Source: Neurospora tetrasperma FGSC 2508
Lineage: Eukaryota; Ascomycota; Sordariomycetes; Sordariales; Sordariaceae
DNA length: 64,000 nucleotides
Direction of reading: 5' to 3'
Assembly: GCF_000213175.1 (NCBI RefSeq)
Contig: NW_009799100.1
Location: 5,139,293 to 5,203,292, forward strand
The position numbers and the translations under genes are program-made. Positions within the stretch are counted from its first letter, which is position 1, and every line of letters starts with the position of its first letter. Below, in pieces: positions 23,880-36,000 of the stretch. The notes under the pieces are model-generated. The model searched no databases. It saw only the letters and a list, made by a program, of their open reading frames with translations, and was not told the origin of the DNA.

Positions 23880-24349
23880 TAAAAACCAAAACCGCCCCTC
23901 TGGGTCCCCTGGGCGCCCTGAACAAAACCCCCGCGTCGGTAACGGGGGCAGCGCAGGCGCAAAAGGAACGGAAAACCGTTCCGATATCCGGATAACATAA
24001 CCAAGCCGTCTGGCTGCAGTTCGGTATCTGGAGGCGGCGGCGGCGGCGGCGAAAAAAGCATCTCCGGATGAGATCGGTTCTGGCTCAGTTGGGATGAAAC
24101 TAAACATGAGCTTGAACGTAATGACGACTTTAAACCGAACGTTCCAACCGTTCTGTCTAGTCAATCAACACTGTCAAGCAATAATGCTTCTTCTTATTCT
24201 TATTCTTCTTTCTCTGAATTATTCATCTTTCTTGATTCGGTTATGGGTGGTATCACGGTAATAATAATGCCCTTTCTGCTTTACTCTGCCCTCTCTCATC
24301 ACATATCCACACTTCGCACCCCTACACTACACCCCCCAGTGAAGCATCA

Positions 24350-26875
24350 TCATGACCCCCCACCATGCCCCCCGTCCTCCTCACTCCTCAGCCCAGCATA
24401 CTCGGTCCCCTGATTAGCCGTACTCAAGCGCGCACAGAGACTCAACAGCACCACCGTCTCCGTTGCCGCATAGTGGTTCAGTGCGTCCAGCAGGATCTGC
24501 AGGTGTCGACTAAAGTTGCTTTCCCACTTGCGTATCACGTCAAAGAGCTCGTTCATTCTCGTCTCGGGGTTCTTGTCGTTTTCCATGGCTGTGTCTCCGT
24601 CTTTGGATTGCTGTTGCTGTTGCTGCCGTTGGCCCCGAATCAGAAGGAACTGTCGCCATTGATCGTCCGTCATAATGGGCGGCTTGGTGTTGCCTGTCAG
24701 GTCTGGATCCGACTTTTCGAGCTCCCGGGAGAGCCAGTTGGTGTAGGTGGCGAAGACGGAGCAGGTTTGCATTAGTTTGGAGTGGATCTGGGGGGTTTGT
24801 TAGTTAGTTTGTATTATTCGGAATATTTAGGGTAGGAGATAAGGGGGGACAAGACATACTCGTAACAACTTGCTGTTGGTCAACATGCATTCCTTCAAGC
24901 AAGTGTCCAGGAAATCCACGTGTTCCTGCATAAGCCCATCGACGGTATGAGGCTTCTTGGCAGATGATGCCCTTGGCGTAGAGGTACCGTCTTGTGTAGT
25001 CACACCAGCGCAGTTGTTCTCAATCTCCCGGAGCGTGTTCATGAGCTTCTGCCAGTTCGGCTCGATTACCTCGGCAGTGCAAAAATAAAGCAGCTGCTGA
25101 ACGAATACAAGCATACGAGCTCGGAGTGTCCATACCCTTCGCTTCCAGATCTCCAGCATGCGGTTAGATGAACGGTGTGTCCAGGCCGTGCCGCTTGCGT
25201 GAGTATACCATGTGACCGATAGTTGGGTCTCGAGGTAACGCAGTGACAAAAGGTAGCGGAACAAGGCCTGATAACGCCAAATGGTCTTCCTGCTAATAAC
25301 AAGAGACACCGGGAAGGGAACAGTATAGTCGAGCTGTAGCGAGGTAAATCCAGTGGCGTTTTTGTCGCCTTCCAACGGTTGGTTTGATGTAAGCTGAAGC
25401 GCCTCGCCTTGCTCAATACCGGTAATGTTAACGACCCGCTGAAGCGATTTGAGTAGCGTAATCTCATTCATCTCCACCTTGACATCCTCCTTGAACTTGT
25501 CAAGACAGACTATGCTTCCCGGTTGCCGTAGGACTAAATCGAGCAAAGACTGGAGTTTGCCAGTGTTCACCACCTTGACGGGCTTTCGTAGTTCGGACGT
25601 TCCTAGTTCCAAAAAGTAGTTGAAGTAATCCGAAGGGTCCAGGAAAAAGTAGTGCTTTAACGATCGTAGTCTCGCCGGCAGCTCGTGTGTGGTAAGAAGC
25701 AATTGCATTAGCGATCCGTTGGCATGAGCGTAGGCGCTGCTGATATTCTCCAAAAACCTATTGTCGTCGAACGAGTTTGGTACGTCCTGCATCTTGCGAC
25801 TAACATCGACGCCTCCGCACTCTCGGACAACGTTCAGGTATTTGCCAGCCAGCAAGACCTTGTCTTTGACGGCCTCCAGTTGAGGTGGCACATCGTGATC
25901 TCGTATCGTATATCGCCTCTCCCAGTATTCGTCGGTATAATCCTGCTCTAATCGATCCCTGCGAATACTCTTTTGTTCTTTGATCAGAAACTCGGAATGT
26001 GGGTCGTTGATGCTTCCATGGTGCAACCACTCGTTCAACATGGCCATGTATGGTCGGCTTGCGTCCCGTAGCAGAGTTGTGAGTAGCACTCTGGCGGACG
26101 GGTCTCCAGATAGCGACTCCAGTCTCTTGGTAATCAACCCCAATACCACGCCTCCCTTGCATATCTTTTTGCCCGTCATATTCCCCGGTACAAGATCACC
26201 GCCGTCTCTGAGCTGCTCGATGATGTGATCGAAGTCGTCGTCGGAACTATCGCTCGATTCGTCCGAATCGTCATCCAGAAGCGCATTGCGCTTTAGTAGC
26301 TCCAGCGCCAACCCATACATGTGAGCCATCAGATGGCTGCTGGGAAGGATATGCACGTTGAGTTGCTGTAATGTAAAGTTCTTGTCGTTGAGAAACTGTG
26401 TCTCCAGCTGGACAACCATGACCATATACTCCTGCAAATACCTCCGGATCGAGGCGCACAAGGCGTGGTTGACGGCACCGAATTCTTCGCGACTCTGAAC
26501 ATCAACAAAGGTCTCAAGCGCCGTGTAGTGAGAAGCCATGCGCAGCATGGATTGTGTAAGGTCCAGCAAGCTGGGATCCAGCCCAGATAGGATGCGCCAT
26601 TGTGGCCCAGACAAGCGGTCTCGTTCCTCGTAGGGATTGTAGCCTTTTGCGAATCGAATGTACTGTCCCTCGAAGCCCATAAACACGAAGAGCAGGTCCT
26701 CGATGATCGCAGCCTCTTGCGCATTGAGGGACAGCTCGGCAAGCGGTCGCGGCTGTAGTGTCTGAGGTGCGGACGAAGCAACTGGCGGTATCGAGACTCG
26801 CGAAGCTAAAGGGGCTGACGTGTGAGGGAGTAGGGTAGCGGCGGGTTCCCAAGGGGCTGGCGGTGGTGGTGGTGG

Positions 26876-26922
<47 letters not shown>

Positions 26923-27154
26923 CAGCAGCGCGGCTGTCTCCTCTTGGCCGCCTTGACTCGACATTCCGTGATCTGGACTTGAGGGTGTCGCTACCAGCGC
27001 TGAGGGGGTCGGCGTTCCGGCCGGATCGAGCCATGGTAGGATCGCGTGTGGTCACCTGGACTTTGGCTGGGCGGCGGTCATTGACGAGGGTTCTGCTGGT
27101 GGGACGTGTCTGTGATGTGGATTGGGTCGGGGCCAGGGTGGCCGATGATCCCAT
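24350..27154 (-). CDS. spc97: Gamma-tubulin complex component 2 (GCP2/Spc97)
   Basis: Two exons (27154-24860, 24787-24350; intron 24788-24859) encode 910 residues. GCP2 pairs with GCP3 and gamma-tubulin to form the small complex that nucleates microtubules at spindle pole bodies. After a disordered N-terminus with ~17 Gln followed by Pro (about residues 78-100), the conserved GCP N-terminal domain begins at LNAQEAAIIEDLLFVFMGFEG and includes EFGAVNHALCASIRRYLQEY, the pattern I associate with GCP2 rather than GCP3. The gamma-tubulin-binding C-terminal domain includes LKHYFFLDPSDYFNYFLELG, VPFPVSLVISRKTIWRYQAL and EHVDFLDTCLKECML. The intron falls just before a helical segment (IHSKLMQTCSVF) that completes this domain. 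An acidic Ser/Asp stretch (DDDSDESSDSSDDD) is a likely loop. Confidence 0.9.
26874..26922 (-). repeat. Polyglutamine repeat in GCP2
   Basis: An almost pure CAA run (read as GTT on the plus strand) encodes about 17 Gln, followed by CCA codons for six Pro. Such a pure codon repeat is expected to vary in length between strains. Confidence 0.85.
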
Positions 27155-28136
27155 TGCGGAGGTGACTCTGGCGGCGCGGCGGTCGGGGAAGTGGGAGAAG
27201 GTTATGGATATGTTTGGCGGCTCGTGGCCATGTACAATGTCGTGGGCCGCTGGACTGGATCTGGGGCCGGGCGTGTCGGGTCTGGGTTTGGTGAAGGTTG
27301 ACGGTCGGAGACCCGGTGATGTTGCCCTCTTCTAAGGGTACATTATCTTTGGACTTGTAGCTTGTCAGCCTAACGTATTGTGATGGTCGAGCAGCGGTCG
27401 GGAAATCTGCCGGGTAACAACAACAGGGTTGTCCTGTGAGGAGACGTTGTTGGATATGGAAATGGAGGAGGAATTGCGATGCCAAGAAGGTAGCAATCGC
27501 ACTCCAACAGTTGAGTGAGACTGAGAGAGGATGTTGGAGTGTCGGCGGAATGGAGACCCGACTGGATGCTTGATGGAAGTGACGCGACCAGCAACAATTG
27601 GACGCGTTATCAGAGGGAGGAGGACCCGCCAAGCAAGCGGTCTCAGTGGATGATGGCCCAGCGGGCGGCTTCTACGGGCAGGGAGGGGCACCCGGGCCGC
27701 TCTGAGGGGTTCCCCCAGGCGCTGACAGTCGGGTTGCTAGGTGGGAAGGTAGAGGTACGTACCTGCAAGTACCTTTTGGGACACCTACCGCTAGGGTGCA
27801 GGGGATTGGCCGGCCCGCCTGGCAGAGGAGCTTCGTCGGCCTGTCGTGCCTGGAGCTTCCATTCCAACTGCTTGACGTCGGTCGGTCCCAGGCAGTTCAG
27901 GCCTTACGGCAGCTTCCCATCCAAACCACCACGGCACAGCATCATCCAATCTCTCCCAAAACAAACAACATCACCAGTCCTCGATTTGAAGACACCGACC
28001 CTCGACACTAACACCATCTCTTCGACTGTCACCAACCAACGCCCGGCGCATATAAGCAGCAAAGCCAGGCTTACCTCCCGACAGCAACACATCCCGGACC
28101 CCTCTCCCCACTCGAGCTCCCCTCAACACCGTCAAA
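27155..28136. other. Divergent promoter region, GCP2 / proteasome alpha5
   Basis: This 982-base spacer separates head-to-head genes. TATAAG at 28051-28056, 81 bases before the alpha5 start codon, is a possible TATA element. I see no other gene. Confidence 0.55.
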
Positions 28137-29300
28137 ATGTTTATGGCAAGGTCTGAATACGGTAAGTCGCTACCCACCCTCACTTGGTTTTGTGGTGATG
28201 GTTTGCCCATGTCAAGTTTCAAGTGATGCCACCTGAGGGAACAAGCTACACCTACCAGACATCATGGACTGACGGATGGCTAACATACTTGCGCGCATCA
28301 TCTAGATCGGGGCATCAAGTAAGTGACATACAGACGAACGAACGACTTTCACGCTTGGCCACACCACCCTCTCTCCCCCCATACTCCTCCAGCCACTACT
28401 CGATCGCATATCCCTCGATACTACTCTCTAACAACCACCGATAAAACTCCACACAACCTGCCACAACATCTACATCCAAATCATCCATCTACTTCAACCA
28501 GAGACTAACAACCATGCCCACAGCACCTTCTCCCCCGAAGGCCGCCTCTTCCAAGTCGAGTACTCCCTCGAGGCCATCAAGCTCGGCTCCACCGCCATCG
28601 GCGTCGCCACCTCGGAGGGCGTCATTCTCGGCGTCGAGAAGCGCGTGACCTCGACCCTACTCGAGACCTCGTCGGTCGAGAAGATTGTCGAGATCGACCG
28701 CCACATCGGGACCGCCATGTCGGGTCTGCAGGCCGATGCGCGCTCCATGATCGAGCACGCCCGCGTCGAGTGCCAGAGCCACGCCTTCAACTACAACGAG
28801 AAGCTGCGCGTCGAGAGCTGCACGCAGGCCATCTGCGACCTGGCCCTGCGCTTCGGCGAGAGCGCCGACGGCGAGGAGAGCATCATGTCCCGCCCCTTTG
28901 GCGTGGCGCTGCTGATTGCCGGCTACGATGAGGACGGCCCGAGTCTGTATCATGCCGAGCCGTCGGGAACATTTTATCGCTATGATGCAAAGGCAATTGG
29001 AAGCGGTAGCGAGGGCGCGCAGGCCGAGTTGCAGAATGAGTACCACAAGGTGGGTTATCTAGGGTGTCCGGGACCGTGTTAGGGATTTACTGCTAACAAT
29101 CTTTTTTTTTTCTTGTTCTCATGTAGTCCCTCACCCTCGAAGACGCCGAGACGCTCGTCCTCAAGACGCTCAAGCAGGTCATGGAGGAGAAGCTCGATGC
29201 CAAGAACGTGCAGCTGGCGAGCGTCACCAAGGACAAGGGCTTCAGGATATACACAGACGAGGAAATGGCCGCTGTTGTTGCGCGGTTGCCCGCCAACTAA
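28137..29300 (+). CDS. pup2: 20S proteasome subunit alpha type 5
   Basis: Four exons (28137-28161, 28306-28318, 28524-29049, 29127-29300) encode 245 residues, the usual size for alpha subunits. The protein forms part of the outer alpha ring of the 20S core, which gates substrate entry. The N-terminus reads [20 protein letters not shown] and continues [18 protein letters not shown], the alpha-subunit signature; the order of residues matches alpha5. To reach this signature the second exon must be only 13 bases (encoding parts of D-R-G-I-N), flanked by TAG and GTAAGT; skipping it would break the frame. The C-terminus ends VVARLPAN. The gene shares a head-to-head spacer with GCP2. Confidence 0.93.
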
Positions 29301-29761
29301 AGAAGCATGTGTCATGTAATGTTGTTGAAGGGAAATGGGAAACTAAAGCATAGCTGGAGATAGCAGGCGAACGGGATGGAAAGCAGCATCTCCCCGGTTT
29401 TTGATGGGAGAAACTGTCTAATGAATCGAATCCAACTAAAGTACTTTGGCGGTTGGTGGCCTCTATTCGCCCCATTCCACGGCATATGTCCAGCGTTCCA
29501 AGCACGCCTTGCAACGAATTTGCAAAAGATAAAGGCGTATGAGAGTAACCGACCTGAAAGCCGTTCAGCAGGCAACACACTGTTTACTCAACACCATCTC
29601 TCGTCTCGGACTTGGATTCCGTTCCAGCCTCTTAAACAGTACATCAAGGTATTCTATAATGCCCACATCTTCATCCGCTACCCACTCACTCGCTCGTCAA
29701 AATCCGCTCATCTCATGTTTCCCAACCCACCCTCAACGCCCGAATTATATGCATGCATATA

Positions 29762-29808
<47 letters not shown>

Positions 29809-29854
29809 CCGTATTGTATCTACACCCAAGGTCTCTCTACTTGTAATTAATTAA
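29301..29854. other. Spacer between convergent genes with AT microsatellite
   Basis: This 554-base tail-to-tail spacer contains an AT dinucleotide repeat at about 29757-29805, broken once by TGTG. No gene is evident. Confidence 0.65.
29757..29805. repeat. AT dinucleotide microsatellite
   Basis: A TA/AT repeat of about 49 bases, interrupted once by GTGT. It lies between the 3' ends of two convergent genes. Confidence 0.9.
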
Positions 29855-32800
29855 TTACTCCCCCTCACTCAACTCCAACCGATCCAAATCCTGTTCGACC
29901 GACAACAACCCCAGCGCAAAATGCGCATGCTCCGTCCTAGCCAGCACCAACCGATTCTCTCCCGCCTGCTCCTCCCGGATCTTCTTGTCGATTCTTCGTG
30001 GTCTCATCCAAATCGGTAGAAAATTACTATTACTACTACCCGAAAAAGAAGAAGAAGAAAGCCGTCGATACGGTGGACCACGACCCATTTCCGCAGCCTT
30101 CATCCACCCGGATTCGCACCCGTCGGCGATCTGGCGGGCGGATTGCCATCCTGTTAGGCGGGCCATGTCGTGTAGACGGGAGATGAGCCAGTGGCGTTGG
30201 GGGGGTTCTTGGAACTTTTCACGCATTGGAAGTTAGTACTAGAAATATAAGGGGAGGGGGAAAGAAAAGACCAACCTGAATACCAGCAACAAACAAACAA
30301 AACCCACTCTCAATAAACGCCGCCCCCACGAGCGTACTAACCGCACTGACATGGCTCGTATCCTCATGCAACCCCGCGGCGATCCTTGCAACCGTATATG
30401 CCCACGGCGCCGTCTTTTCCGCGCTCATCCCCGCCGCAATCATCGCCACGGGCGGCATCGCGGGATGCGCCCTCTGCAGCGCGATCAATCCCATGTAGTA
30501 GTTCATCCAAATGCCCGCAATACTATACGTCCTGTACATCAAGGCGGGTCCAAAGGGGGTCATTTCCGGCGTGGCGAGATCGGGACCCATGGGCGCAAAG
30601 TCCGGGCCGAGTCGGGACTTGAAGAGCTCAAAGGCTGAGCGGATCTCGTCCCATTCGCGAAAGGCGGCGAGCGTGGCTGTGTCGTAGTCCATGTCGTCGG
30701 TGGAGTCGGTGTCGGGGGTGGTCGGGTCGCGGGGCGGGGAGAAGCCTTGAGGCGGGATGAAGGTACCCTTTGTGGGCATGAGGCCGGCGAAGAGAGATGG
30801 GGATTGACCGCGCCCAGCGGAGGAGGAGGAGGAGGAGGAGGAAGAAGGGGGGCCTCCTCGGGGTGGACCGCCGTGGCCGGGAGGAGGGCCTTGGCCTGGT
30901 GGTGGTGGCCCTCCTTGACCGGGTGAGCCATGTCCTGGTGGTCCTTGTCCTCGTCCGGCGCTGCCAGGGGGGCCACCGGCTCGGCGCGCTTTTCGCTTGC
31001 GGGCGAGGTCTCGGGAAGCAAAGTTCGCTACGCGGCCGAGGAGGAGCATTAAGTGGTCGAAGGTGCCGTAGCTGGAGGGAAAGAATTAGCATGTTATATC
31101 TTTTCAGTGCGGGATCGAGTTGACTTACATGGCATCCATCCTCCCACACTCTCCTCTCGGCGCACACTGAGCCCATTGATCATACGGCATACTGTTCATC
31201 CTCGTTAGCAAAGTATTCCAACTCCCATCAGCAAACAACAACCAAACTTACAATAACCTTGTCCCTCCCAAAATACTCTGATAAACATCCATCTTGCAAT
31301 ACCACCAGTACAGATCCCTCAGCTGCTGATAAGTCTCAAGGTCCTTCTCCGTATACGGCCGCTTCTTGCTCGCCACCTCCGGATCATCATAGGTGACCTT
31401 CTTGCCCGTCAGCTGACTGATCAGCTCCGTGTCGACCTCGTACAGGGCGAGATCAGGACCGAGAGAAGCAGTGGGCTGTCGTTCTCGTTGATGGGCAAAG
31501 ATCTCCTTGGTCATCTTCAGGAAGGGAATCTCTTTCATGATAGCGTGCGCTCCCCACATGTGTCGGCACCACTTGTCGTGGTCCGAGTTCCAGACTTCGT
31601 AGTAGCCAAGCAGGAGCGTGGCTGCGAGAGTAGCCGGTTGCGTGCGCCGGCTGGGGCTTTGGTAGTTTCGGGCGATCCGGCGCAGACAGAGGTGGTAGTG
31701 CTTCATGGCTGCTGTGGCGGGAACTTGGGCTAGGTTGGCTATTTGCAGACTGGCTAGGGCGAGAATGGCTTGCATCAAAGCGGGATGGTTGAAGGCCATG
31801 ATGGGGAAAGTGTAAGTCCAAATATGTTGCCTGGTCTTGGGCACTGGTTGGCCATGGAACATGGGTGTGGGATCGAACGGATGTCTTTCGTAAAGCGACA
31901 TGCTCTGCCCGGTGACGTTGACAAAGTACCAAAACACGGCGGCAGTCTGAGAGTCGTTGAGAGGCGAGCTCATGGATGAGGGGATGTACGTTTGTAAGAC
32001 GTTCATCTCCGGGAACCCAGCAACAGTTCTCATCTGAACACCATATGCGTCCGCGGGGGCTACTAGCCGCCTGGCTACGTGGATACCGAGGTCATTTGAC
32101 TTGAGATGCGCATCGTGGACATCCATGGGGATATCTTCATCTTCCGAGTCGGCCATGGATGCCTCATCGTCGGACTGCCAGTACGTTTCCTCCTTGACGA
32201 ACCCATTGACGTCAGGTTGCAACCCATCCTCTTCAACAATCCGGCCGTGTTGTTTACTTGTCGCTGTCCAAGCGTGGCTGTAGTTGGATGAACCTGCCTC
32301 AATCACCCGGTTCGGCTCATAGCCATGTGTCGGAGACATCAACTGGAAGGCACTCTCGTATGCATGTTGAGGAAGGCAGCCTGACGCCGGTGGAGGACCT
32401 ACTGAAGAGACGCTTTGGCTGGGACTAGGTAGTTGTCCATAGAAAGATGTCTGTGAAGCCGGACCTCCAGCTTGAGCGGCCAGAAAGGGGCGGTGTGTCT
32501 GGTGTTGTTGTTGTTGCGGCGCCGCAAAGGACATGGGCACCGTGCCCGTAAAGTCGACTTGTGGTGGCTTTGGCGCGATAGCAGCAAGTGATCCTTGTTG
32601 TGCTGCTGCTTTGGCCTGAGTAGCCGTCAGAGGAGCACCGATAGATTGATTTCGGTTCTGCTGATGGTATACGGGATGCCCAAAGTGAGTAGGGCCATGG
32701 CCGTAAGAACTCAGAGGCTCCTTGAACGTGAGTCGTTGGTTGTAGCCTTCACATTGTCTCTTGGATTTGGTGCAGTTGTTACAGATCGGCTTGGCTTCGT

Positions 32801-33085
32801 CACATTTGATGCGTCGCTTTCGACAAGCTGCGGCGTGTCAGCATTCATAGCTTGGGGGGTGCGCATTGCAGCCTCGGGATGTCACGTACTGAGACAACCG
32901 GTCTTTGTTCTCTTCCTAACTGGTGCCTTCTTTGGGGGGTCCTCTTGGCTACCCGATGCCGCCGCACCGGTACCGGCACTTGCAGAAGCGCCAGTGCCTG
33001 TATCAGCTTCAGATGAAGATGCTGGCGGCTTGGGATCCGGAGAGGAGCTTTTCTCTGGAGAACTGCCAGCCCCGGTGGAATCCAT
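29855..33085 (-). CDS. Zn2Cys6 fungal transcription factor
   Basis: Five exons (33085-32890, 32827-31252, 31191-31129, 31071-30276, 30214-29855) encode 996 residues. The zinc cluster is complete: Cys64, 67, 74, 81, 84 and 91, in KTGCLTCRKRRIKC and CNNCTKSKRQC, preceded by a basic KKAPVRKRTK. The first intron falls inside the cluster (codon 66). An acidic region and a helical middle domain (GYYEVWNSDHDKWCRHMWGA, typical of the fungal-specific domain of these factors) follow. A ~110-residue Pro/Gly/Ser-rich linker precedes a last helical part (FREWDEIRSAFELFKSRLG, then LMYRTYSIAGIWMNYYMGLI). The final intron has a weak GTTGGT donor but a perfect TACTAAC branch site. The family binds DNA as a regulator in the nucleus; I do not know the target pathway. 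A 3.7 kb spacer lies upstream. Confidence 0.88.
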
Positions 33086-36000
33086 GGCAAAGCTTCCTGA
33101 TGGGTGTCGTATGCGATCTGTCGGACGATATTGAGGTAAGAGTTCGAGGAGATCCTGACTTTTTCATGCGATGCCTAGGTAGCTCAAGAGTAAGAGAATA
33201 ACCTGGTCAAATATTACCATCGAGCAGACCACTCAAGGTGGAGTGGTGCACAAGTGGTGACAAGGCCAGGTGCAAAAGGAATGTTGCTACGCCTCTCCGT
33301 CTCCGAGACACTGGGCCGAAAGTCCACCCGAGTCTAGATTGGTCGGCTGAGACAAGGTAACGAGTGTAAGTGAGGGCGGCCAGTGGACAATAAATCTCCG
33401 CCTGGACGTACGAACCGCGAAGTAGCCGGTGAAAGCAAAGGGACGGGGGAGATACCGCAACAACGCAGCTCGTCGAAGGTGTGTGTGGGCCAGACACCTG
33501 GTGTGACTTGTAACCCGCAACCCGGCACTCGGCCGCGAAGAGTTGCGGACAACAAAGACCCTGTGGTCAGATATCCGGCAGTGGAGGATCAGTTGCTGGA
33601 GACTTTGGACCTCGGAACCAAGGTCAAAGAGTGAAGAGAGATAAGTAGGGTACAAAAGGAAGCCCCCACCCCAGCTTTGCTTTTGCCAAGGTGTCAAAGA
33701 CAGAAGAGAGCTTGACAGAGCTGAGGTATCTTACCAGCGAGCAGGTCCTGTTAGAAAAGAAGAGACTGAGTGACGGTTGTCGGTTGTAGGCTAGAAGAAC
33801 GGGCAGGGCGGAGCTTGCCGTGAACGACACTGAAGTATACGAGGACCTAAAGTGAAAAGCCCGCCCAGCTAAGGTCAAGGCTCGTCCAGGGTGGTAGGTT
33901 TGCGGTCCAGGACTCTTCTGAAATGTACATATAGCCCGATCTAGGACCAGCAGAGCTCTATGCAATGATCTTCAAGATGGCTTTTTAGTAGATCAAAATT
34001 TCAAGCAGCTCTCCACAGACTTGGGATGGGTATCTGGAACTGTGACTAGTTGGGACAACTAATCAGCACTCTCGTATGGATAAAGATGTACCTCTCTTCA
34101 GATTGAGGGAGGCATAAGGTGGCTCCGATCGCCTAGCTTCAGAGTTTCTGAGGAGTGAAACGGATAGAGAACCTGATAGCAGACGGTCGGATGTGCAAAA
34201 GTAGTACCTACCCACATGGGCTTTGCAGAAATGTTCGTTTGGCTCTCACCGACAAGCCATTGCCTAGCACCGTTGTGCTATTCCAATGGTGGAGATGTAC
34301 GGGGATGTCTCACGCTTTTCGAAGAGGCACTCTTGTGAATGCTGGACGCTGTTCTCAAGTTTCCTCGGTCGTAGCGTAGCTGGCTAAGCACGCAAAAGCG
34401 TCGCGTGTTTGGCTATCAGGTTTTTTGTACCGCGTGGTGTAGAGGTCGAAAGACAAGGAGACAAGAAGGCCAAGCCACTTTGTAGCTGCATGTCTGGATA
34501 TTCAAACTGTGTTAGTGTAGCATCAGGCCACCCTCGGGAAGAAGCCATGGTGTAGCGGCTTGGTGGGTGTGGACGGGAATTGTCACCACGCTCGTCAGCC
34601 TCTTTCTTCAGTCTTTCGGAGGAACTGTGAACAGGTCATGATGGGAGACCCAAGATAACAAGGCATCTTGTTGGCCGTCTGTGCAAAGTCCATGGCCATG
34701 GATAGGTAGCAACCTCTTAGTATTGCCATGTCGTCGAATAGTAGTGTAGCCCCATCACCAAACAGGGTATAGCGGATTCGTTGGGGCAGTCTTGCCGACC
34801 CGAAAACGGTCGGAGGGCTGTGAAGAACACGAGGCACCCCGGCGATGAAGTGGACGATGCACGGTCTTGAAGCCCGAATAGGAGTGGGAATGGAACCTCG
34901 GAAAGCAGTCTGTCCCTGACTGGTGGGTACCTGGGCTTGACAAAGGTGGGGTACTGTAGTGTAAGGTGTGCCTGTCAGCTGCCAGGCACAGAGACGCAAC
35001 CATGCTGGAGGAAACTGAAGAGACAACTGGGTAGAATCGAGTGCGACAAGACGGGACGAGAGCACCGTCACTTCGTCACAGTGACAGACGGCAACGACTT
35101 TTATTCTTACAAACTGCCTACAAGTAGACACCACAATCCACAGTCCAAGGTGACTCAAGGGTATCTACCTTATTCAGTCTGTCTAACTAATTCTAACCAA
35201 GCGAGTTCGAGACAACAAACAATCCTTCCTAGATGGACCGGCATAATATGGAAGAAACATCCATTGACATATGGGGGATAATGAAGCCTACCTACTCCAA
35301 ACCGCTCGAGCTAAACCGAGGAAATTCACACCATGGTCTCAGCAAGGCGCTGTCCGATACAATAAGACGACGGGATACCGAACATTCGACGACTGTGTGT
35401 CAACAGTCGGACAAAAGCATACCTATGGAATCCTACAAAATGCAAATACACCTGAAGTACAAAACCTTTGGCTAGCATTTGCACCTATGAAGGTTTGATT
35501 CTGGTGGCAGAGACAACACACTTATACCCGTTTACTGGGGCTTTGAGGTCCCACTTTTCGGTGTGATGGGGCGCCTTCCAGTGGCCGGAGGGGGCTTTAT
35601 GGTTTGTGCACCAAACTCTCCCCAAGTACAAATACCCAAAAGATGCAAAAGATTCTGGCACTCCGGATTAGTTGCACTTTCAGGGGGTTTGACTGTACTA
35701 ATTCAACCTACGTATACCGCATAGATTCGGGGCGTTGGGTTTTAGAATCCCAGGAAATCAGACTTAATGTGGAAGTATACTACTGTACGAATATGTGCTT
35801 TTTATGCCTGGTGAAAAGAGTGGGGAGGACAGCGTAAGAGCCCGGAGCACTGTAAATTCGATTCTTCTGGTGCCGTGTCTTTTCTTCCTATTTTCTCAAG
35901 AGAGCTGGAGGGTGAGGACATCAGAATCACCGTCTTGCATAGAAATTTTTGTGGGCATAAATGTTGCATCATGCTTGCAGACCATGTCTGATTTCCTGGG

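Larger units (their letters stand above)
22490..24349 (-). promoter_or_regulatory. nit-3 upstream regulatory region
   Basis: This 1.9 kb spacer between the 3' end of the GCP2 gene and nit-3 must include the nit-3 promoter. It contains a TCCGCGGA palindrome and several GATA-core motifs, including GATA at 23224-23227 and TATC at 23293-23296 and 23530-23533. NIT2, the GATA-type nitrogen regulator, and NIT4 act on this gene in Neurospora. A GGTA repeat (22504-22533), a TTTC run (22914-22931) and a 33-base A tract (23845-23877) are also here. Which GATA sites bind NIT2 cannot be told by eye. Confidence 0.75.

Noticed and set aside
34361-34440. tRNA-like stretch (TAGCTGGCTAAGC followed by a possible arm)
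   Set aside because: It lacks a B-box such as GGTTCGA and a closing acceptor stem.
34595-35158. 187-residue minus-strand open frame
   Set aside because: The composition is not protein-like, it has no recognisable domain, and no splice model extends it.
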